From Arthrobacter koreensis (GTDB taxonomy: Bacteria > Actinomycetota > Actinomycetes > Actinomycetales > Micrococcaceae), in NCBI RefSeq assembly GCF_009193255.1, contig NZ_WACG01000001.1, positions 930,001 to 994,000 of the forward strand: 64,000 bases of DNA. The letters run 5' to 3'. Below the pieces are notes generated by a model. It worked only from the letters and a program-made list of their open reading frames with translations, made no database searches and was not told the origin of the DNA. Positions 59,029 through 64,000 of the stretch are shown here, piece after piece (position 1 is the first letter of the stretch; each line of letters begins with the position of its first letter). Position numbers and translations under genes: made by a program.

Positions 59029-60810
59029 ATGACCGCCACACAAGGCGCTGGTACCGGAGAAGACCCCGAAACGAAACCAACGGGGAATGAGCCTTCCACG
59101 AAGGTGGACCGGGAACCCCCCGCAGGCACGCCGAAGGCCGGCAACAAAATTTCCCGCTGGGTCTTCTGGCCCGGCGCTGCCATCATCGTGGTGTTCGCGG
59201 TCTTCGCAATCGTGTTCCCGGATGCAGCCACGGAAATGTTCAATTCCGTGCAGAGCAACGTCATCCGCTGGTTCGGCTGGTACTACGTCGCCGCCATTGC
59301 CGTCTTCGTGGTGTTCGCACTGTGGATCGGCCTCAGCCGGTACGGCGACATCAAGCTGGGCAAGGACGAGGACGAGCCCGAGTTCTCAATCCGTTCCTGG
59401 TTCTCCCTGCTCTTCGCCGCCGGCATGGGCATCGGCCTGGTGTTCTTCGGCGTTGCAGAGCCGCTGAACCACTTTGCTTCGCCGCGCCCCGGCGTCGAAG
59501 GCACCCCCATCCAGCTGGCACAGCAGTCCCTGACGCAGACCTACCTCCACTGGGGCCTTCATGCCTGGGCCATCTACGTCGTGGTAGGTGTCTCCATCGC
59601 CTACGCCGTGCACCGGAAGGGGCGGCCGATCTCGATCCGCTGGACCCTGGAGCCGCTGCTGGGCAAGCGCCGCGTTTCCGGCGGCTGGGGCAACCTGATC
59701 GACGTCGTTGCACTGGTTGGCACCCTCTTCGGTGTGGCAACTTCGCTTGGCCTGGGCGTGCTGCAGATTTCCGCCGGCCTGGAAGAAGCCAACATCATGC
59801 AGGCCACCCAGATGACGCAGGTTGGCCTGATCCTCGGCATCACCACCCTCACCATCGCTTCGCTGGTCTCCGGCGTGGGCAAGGGCATGAAGTGGCTCTC
59901 CAACATCAACCTGATGCTCGCCGGCCTGCTGCTTCTGTTCGTCCTGTTCGCCGGCCCCACCCTGTTCCTCCTGCGCGAATTCGTGCAGTCAATCGGCAAC
60001 TACCTGCAGAACGTTATTGGCCTGACCTTCAACACGCTGGCCTTCTCCGGCGCCGAGGGTGAAGCCTGGCAGGCGGCCTGGACCACCTTCTACTGGGGCT
60101 GGTGGATTTCCTGGGCACCGTTCGTAGGCATCTTCATTGCCCGTGTGTCCAAGGGACGCACCGTCCGGCAGTTCGTCGCAGGCGTGCTGCTGGTTCCCAG
60201 CATCGTTGGGTTCCTCTGGTTCTCCGTCCTGGGCGGCACTGCGATCTACCGTGAACTGTTTGGCGAAGGAGGCCTGGTAGGCGCCGACGGCACGGTGGAC
60301 ACCGAAGGCGCACTGTTCGGCATGCTGGGCGGCCTGCCCGGCGGCACGGCGCTGACCATCGGAACGGTGGTGCTCATCGCCATCTTCTTCATCACCTCCG
60401 CTGACTCCGGCGCCCTGGTTATGGGCATGCTCTCCACCGGCGGCGATGTTGAACCGAAGAACTGGATTCGGATTTTCTGGGCACTCTCCGCCGCTGCCGT
60501 GGCCATTGCGCTGCTGCTAGCCAACGGCCTGGAGGCCATCCAAACGGCGGCCATCCTGACGGCGGTGCCATTCAGCGTGGTCATCCTGCTGATGTGCGTG
60601 GCGACGGCCAAGGCCTTCCATCAGGAACACGAGACCCTCATGCGTGCCCAGCGGAAGCTGGCCCGGGACCAGATCACGGCCCACGTGACCGAACAAGTCC
60701 AGGACACCATGCAGGAACACTACGAGGACCACGTGGCAACCCAGGTGGACGCCGCCGTGAAGAGACAGTGGCGGCGGACGGGTGGGTCCCACAAGGCACC
60801 GAAGTCCTGA
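59029..60810 (+). CDS. BCCT-family betaine/choline/carnitine transporter
   Basis: The 593-residue protein has the 12-helix BCCT fold. AAGMGIGLVFFGVAEPLNHF (glycine-rich helix and sodium site) and the tryptophan-rich WGWWISWAPFVGIFIARVSKGR in helix 8 are diagnostic, and VTHE-like TSADSGALVMGML lies in helix 9. A polar N-terminus of about 45 residues and a charged, helical C-terminus of about 60 residues resemble the osmosensing tails of BetP. GGAGGAG lies before the ATG at 59029. It should take up glycine betaine or a similar compatible solute with sodium or protons. Confidence 0.93.
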   Translation: MTATQGAGTGEDPETKPTGNEPSTKVDREPPAGTPKAGNKISRWVFWPGAAIIVVFAVFAIVFPDAATEMFNSVQSNVIRWFGWYYVAAIAVFVVFALWIGLSRYGDIKLGKDEDEPEFSIRSWFSLLFAAGMGIGLVFFGVAEPLNHFASPRPGVEGTPIQLAQQSLTQTYLHWGLHAWAIYVVVGVSIAYAVHRKGRPISIRWTLEPLLGKRRVSGGWGNLIDVVALVGTLFGVATSLGLGVLQISAGLEEANIMQATQMTQVGLILGITTLTIASLVSGVGKGMKWLSNINLMLAGLLLLFVLFAGPTLFLLREFVQSIGNYLQNVIGLTFNTLAFSGAEGEAWQAAWTTFYWGWWISWAPFVGIFIARVSKGRTVRQFVAGVLLVPSIVGFLWFSVLGGTAIYRELFGEGGLVGADGTVDTEGALFGMLGGLPGGTALTIGTVVLIAIFFITSADSGALVMGMLSTGGDVEPKNWIRIFWALSAAAVAIALLLANGLEAIQTAAILTAVPFSVVILLMCVATAKAFHQEHETLMRAQRKLARDQITAHVTEQVQDTMQEHYEDHVATQVDAAVKRQWRRTGGSHKAPKS

Positions 60811-60825
60811 CGTTCCGTCCCCGTA

Positions 60826-60867
60826 ACAGGAGAGGCCCTGCACCGTGTGGTGCAGGGCCTCTCCTGT
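60826..60867. terminator. Strong bidirectional hairpin after the BCCT gene
   Basis: Perfect 19-bp arms (60826-60844 and 60849-60867, starting ACAGGAGAGGCCC) with loop GTGT lie between the convergent BCCT and ribokinase genes. Confidence 0.85.
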
Positions 60868-60893
60868 CTGTAACCGTCTGGCGGAAAACCGTT

Positions 60894-61808
60894 CTAGTCC
60901 AGCAGGTCCCGCAGGACCGGGTAGGAGGACTGCGCGCCTTCGCGGGTGGCAGCCAGGGCACCGGCACGCGCTGCGAACCGGGCGGCCTCGGCCAGGGATT
61001 CGCCGGCAGCGAGCCGTGCTGCCGTGGCTGCCGTAAAGGCATCCCCGCACCCCGTGGTGTCCACTGCGGTCACCTTGGTCGGCTCAACGCGCACCACGCG
61101 CGCGTCCCCGGCCGCGGTTCCATCCAGTACGACGGCGCCGTCCCCGCCGAGGGTGATGATGGTCCGGCGCACCCCCAGTGCGTCCAGGGCAGCGAGAACC
61201 GCTTCCCAGTCCGCAGCAGGGTCCGCGAGCCCCGTCACCAGCGCGGCTTCGTGCGCGTTCAGCAGCAGCACGTCGGTCAGCCCGAGCAGTTCCGCCGGCA
61301 CGTCGCGGTAAGGCGAGAGGTTCAGCAGCACCTGGGCACCGGCGTCGTGCCCTGCCCTGGCCGCAGCGGTGACCGCCTCAAGCGGCACCTCCAGGCTCAG
61401 CGTGAGCACGGCAGCGCCGTCGAACAGGTCTGCCGGCAGTTCAGCGCCCGTCACGGTTCCGTTGGCGCCCGGGGACACAATGATCGTGTTTTCGCCGGCG
61501 GCGTCCACGACGATCATGGCGGTACCCGTAGCGGTGCCGGTGCGGCGCAGCACGCGGGACGCGTCAACACCGGCACTGGAGGCGGCGGCGAGCAGCAGAT
61601 CGCCGTTCCCATCCGCACCCACGGCACCGAACAGGCGCACGTCCGCGCCGAGGATCGCGGCGGCGGCGGCCTGGTTGGCGCTCTTGCCGCCCGGGACGAT
61701 CACCAGCTCGGACCCGTTGAGGGTCTCCCCCGGTGAGGGGAAGCGCTCGGTGCGGACGGTCAGGTCCGCGTTGAGCGACCCAACAACAACGACTTTTCCT
61801 GCAGGCAT
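60894..61808 (-). CDS. rbsK: Ribokinase (PfkB family)
   Basis: The 304-residue kinase has both PfkB signatures: GGKSANQAAAAAILGADV near residue 41 and DTTGCGDAFTAATAARLAAGE near the C-terminus, with catalytic Asp in TGCGDAF. VVVGSLNADLTVRTERFPSPGET at the start is typical of ribokinase. It turns ribose into ribose 5-phosphate. Third gene of a leftward operon after a nucleoside hydrolase and an MFS transporter, so its ribose comes from nucleosides. Confidence 0.93.
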   Translation of the reverse strand: MPAGKVVVVGSLNADLTVRTERFPSPGETLNGSELVIVPGGKSANQAAAAAILGADVRLFGAVGADGNGDLLLAAASSAGVDASRVLRRTGTATGTAMIVVDAAGENTIIVSPGANGTVTGAELPADLFDGAAVLTLSLEVPLEAVTAAARAGHDAGAQVLLNLSPYRDVPAELLGLTDVLLLNAHEAALVTGLADPAADWEAVLAALDALGVRRTIITLGGDGAVVLDGTAAGDARVVRVEPTKVTAVDTTGCGDAFTAATAARLAAGESLAEAARFAARAGALAATREGAQSSYPVLRDLLD

Positions 61809-61837
61809 GCGGGATTCTCCTTGGGAACGGGCTGGCG

Positions 61838-63262
61838 TCAGCGGTCAGCCGGGGCGCCGACCGGCACCTCGGCTGCGACCGGTTTGGGGATGAGGAAGGA
61901 CGCGGCGAGGGCCAGCACCAGGATGACCAGACCGGCAACGATACCGCCGTAGTAGCCTCCGGCACCGCCGTCGGCCGGCGTGGTGGCCGTCTTGACCGCG
62001 TAGATCACGGCAAAGCTGAGGCCCGCACCCAGGTTGAACGCGCCCGCGTTCAGGCCGGGAAGGAAGCCCGGGTTCTCCTTGGGTGAGAGCACGATGCCCA
62101 GGCCGTTGAGCATGATGTTGCCGATTCCCGCGTAGGTGATACCGATCAGCACGGACACGCCCAGCAGGCCCAGCTTCGAGTCGCTGCCCACCACCAGGAG
62201 CACCAGGGTGAGACCAATGACCGAACCGATCATGCCGATGCGGAGTACCTTGCCGTAGCCCAGGGTCGCCGCCAGGCGCCCTGCGATCGGGCCGACGATC
62301 AGGCCGGCGATGGCGTACGGGGTCAGGGTCCACCAGGCGGATTCCTCAGCACCCATGCCGAAGCCGATGACGCCGTCCTGCGCCAGTGCCGGAATAATGC
62401 CGTTCATGACCGCAAAGACGCCGGTCATGGTCAGCAGCGTGGTCAGCAGCAGGGCCCAGGTGGAGCGCTGCTTCAGCAGGTAGGTGGCAACCAGCGGCTG
62501 TTCGGTGCGATTTTCAACCTTCCAGAACACGGCGAACGCAACCACGGCCACCACGATCAGTCCGATAACCAGCGGCCAGTTGGCGTCCGCCAGCTTGCCG
62601 GCTTCGTTGAAGGCGGTCAGCAGGGTGCCAACGGAGATGACCAGCGGCACGACGCCGACCCAGTCCATCTTTTCCTTCTTCTCTGCCGTGCATTCCGGTG
62701 CCAGGAACAGCAGCAGCGCGGTGGCGACTGCACCAACGGCGGCCATGGCCCAGAAGACCGAGGCGAAGCCGTGATTCTGCGCCAGGTAGCCGCCGGCGAT
62801 GGCGTCTACGCCCGCAATGCCGCCGTTGACGGCGGTAATGACGCCCATCAAAGTGCCGTAGAGCTTGGCGTCGCGGATTTCGACGCGCAGCATGATCAGC
62901 GTCAGCGGAACAACAGGTCCGGAGACGCCCTGGATCAGGCGGGCAATGAAGAGGACCTCGATGCTGGGAGCAAGCGCCGCGACCACCGAACCGATGGTCA
63001 GCACAATCAGCATTCCGGCGAGGACCTTCTTGCGGCCAATGATGTCGCCAAGCCGGGGCAGGAACAGGGAGAACAGTGCGGCGGCGGTGAAGAACGCCGT
63101 CTGGGTCAGGCCAACGGCGGCAGAGGTGGTGTTCAGTTCCTCTTCGATGGTGACCAGTGCCGGGGAGAGCATGGAGGCGTTGAGCTGGAACGCAACGCAG
63201 GCGGCCAGCAGCGCCGCCATCAGCGCGCCTACATTGACGCGTCGCTGGGCGGTGGCGCTCAC
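61838..63262 (-). CDS. MFS transporter, probably nucleoside uptake
   Basis: The 474-residue protein has 14 or so membrane helices and DHA2-like features: RLGDIIGRKKVLAGMLIVLT between helices 2 and 3 and ARLIQGVSGPVVPLTLIMLRVE at helix 4. The GTG start at 63262 overlaps the nucleoside hydrolase stop by 4 bases. Context (nucleoside hydrolase before, ribokinase after) suggests it brings in nucleosides; an efflux role is the common one for this fold and cannot be excluded. Confidence 0.87.
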   Translation of the reverse strand: MSATAQRRVNVGALMAALLAACVAFQLNASMLSPALVTIEEELNTTSAAVGLTQTAFFTAAALFSLFLPRLGDIIGRKKVLAGMLIVLTIGSVVAALAPSIEVLFIARLIQGVSGPVVPLTLIMLRVEIRDAKLYGTLMGVITAVNGGIAGVDAIAGGYLAQNHGFASVFWAMAAVGAVATALLLFLAPECTAEKKEKMDWVGVVPLVISVGTLLTAFNEAGKLADANWPLVIGLIVVAVVAFAVFWKVENRTEQPLVATYLLKQRSTWALLLTTLLTMTGVFAVMNGIIPALAQDGVIGFGMGAEESAWWTLTPYAIAGLIVGPIAGRLAATLGYGKVLRIGMIGSVIGLTLVLLVVGSDSKLGLLGVSVLIGITYAGIGNIMLNGLGIVLSPKENPGFLPGLNAGAFNLGAGLSFAVIYAVKTATTPADGGAGGYYGGIVAGLVILVLALAASFLIPKPVAAEVPVGAPADR

Positions 63263-64000
63263 AGGTCCACCTCGCCGATGCGCTCGAGGGCGTCTACCAC
63301 CAGGCCCCAGAACTTGTCCTGGTCCAGTTCCATGGCGACGGAGGTGTTGCAGTCAGCCGGCGCCGGGGCTCGGAAGTCCGCCACGGTCATGCCGAGGGTG
63401 AGGGTTCCGGTCAGCTCGACGTCCAGCGGCACGCGCTGGGTCGTCATCACCGAGGGGTCGATCACGTAGGCAACGGCACAGGGATCGTGCACCGGCGGGA
63501 AGTCGAAGCCCTGGGCGTCCTTGTACGTGTGGCCGAAGAATTCGAGCAGTTCACCGACGAACTTGGCCGGCTTGGTGCCGACGGCGGCGATGCGCTCGGC
63601 GACCTCGTCCGTGGCCAGCGCCTGGTGGGTCAGGTCAAGGCCCACCATGGTCAGCGGCCACTTCTCATTGAAGACGATGTGGGCTGCTTCGGGGTCGATG
63701 ATGATGTTGAACTCAGCCACGGCGGACCAGTTGCCCACGTGGTAGCCGCCGCCCATCAGCACGACTTCCTTGACCCGCTCGGCCAGCCGCGGTTCCTTGC
63801 GCACGGCCATGGCGATGTTGGTCAGCCCACCGGTGGGAACCAGGGTGACGGTGCCCGGCTCGTGGGACATGACCGTGTCGATGATCAGGTCCACGGCGTG
63901 GCGGGAATCGAGTTCAACGGTCGGTTCGGGCAGCTCGGGGCCGTCCATGCCGGACTCGCCGTGGATGTCCGGAGCGTTCTCGATGGTGCGCACCAGGGGC
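63259..64000 (-). CDS. Inosine-uridine-type nucleoside hydrolase (5' end outside window)
   Basis: About 247 C-terminal residues are visible; the frame is open to the right edge. DIHGESGMDGP, LVPTGGLTNIAMAVRKEP, LMGGGYHVGNWSAVAEFNIIIDPEAAHIVF and PPVHDPCAVAYVIDP are the family landmarks; NIIIDPEAA and the HDPCAV aspartate bind calcium and ribose. It splits the N-glycosidic bond of nucleosides to ribose and base in the cytoplasm. First visible gene of the nucleoside salvage operon; its stop overlaps the MFS start. Confidence 0.93.
   Translation of the reverse strand, partial: PLVRTIENAPDIHGESGMDGPELPEPTVELDSRHAVDLIIDTVMSHEPGTVTLVPTGGLTNIAMAVRKEPRLAERVKEVVLMGGGYHVGNWSAVAEFNIIIDPEAAHIVFNEKWPLTMVGLDLTHQALATDEVAERIAAVGTKPAKFVGELLEFFGHTYKDAQGFDFPPVHDPCAVAYVIDPSVMTTQRVPLDVELTGTLTLGMTVADFRAPAPADCNTSVAMELDQDKFWGLVVDALERIGEVDL

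Noticed and set aside
1-64000. CRISPR arrays, tRNA or rRNA genes, insertion sequences, plasmid or phage genes
   Set aside because: I looked for spaced repeats, tRNA-like cloverleafs, transposase motifs and integrases and saw none. The only flanking repeats are the 32-bp pair.

Overview
The window is high-GC actinobacterial DNA, most like Arthrobacter or a related Micrococcaceae genus. Signs of this are many leaderless genes with a -10 hexamer 6-8 bases before the start codon, GTG/TTG starts, dense ATGA/GTGA overlaps, a DtxR/IdeR-type iron box, an LPxTG thioester surface protein, and BCCT, PaaX, PadR and HAAS-domain proteins. I saw no rRNA, tRNA, CRISPR, insertion sequence or integrase. No gene-free stretch exceeds 300 bases.

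Region 1 (1-16545). An amidohydrolase (cut by the window edge) and an M20-type amidase are followed by a GH13 alpha-glucosidase. Between them sits a block of about 12.8 kb flanked by perfect 32-bp direct repeats (1976-2007 and 14798-14829). The right copy carries the likely -10 of the glucosidase gene, so the block looks like an inserted island. It holds two divergent units. The left operon (binding protein, SnoaL-like protein, fused permease, ATPase, CocE/NonD hydrolase, NtaA/SnaA/DszA-type flavin monooxygenase, flavin reductase fused to a GntR/FCD module) reads left. The right operon (GMC oxidoreductase, aldehyde dehydrogenase, MarR regulator) reads right. Together they look like uptake and oxidation of an unknown ester, alcohol or amine.

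Region 2 (16546-26318). A PhnDCE-type importer, a cytochrome P450 with an atypical I-helix, a PaaX-like regulator and a secreted serine hydrolase form a second probable catabolic cluster. An aldo/keto reductase and small membrane proteins follow.

Region 3 (26319-35463). A cell-wall anchored thioester adhesin with eight DUF5979-like repeats lies downstream of a NarL-type two-component system. An FtsX-type ABC exporter is divergent from that system. A MarR/alpha-beta-hydrolase pair has a perfect 18-bp palindrome over its start.

Region 4 (35464-40922). A ferri-siderophore operon encodes a binding protein, two permeases, an ATPase and an enterochelin-esterase-like protein behind an iron box.

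Region 5 (40923-64000). This region holds mixed housekeeping and accessory genes: MarR, PadR, LysR and Lrp regulators, a CynX-type transporter, and a Nudix protein. A class I P450 system (P450, 2Fe-2S ferredoxin, ferredoxin reductase) resembles guaiacol O-demethylases. Further genes encode a LysE exporter, hydrolases, a GNAT protein with a frameshifted tail, a BCCT transporter, and a nucleoside salvage operon (nucleoside hydrolase, MFS, ribokinase) cut by the right edge. Three related long palindromes lie in intergenic gaps here.

Functions are assigned from motifs and remembered family patterns; no database search was possible.
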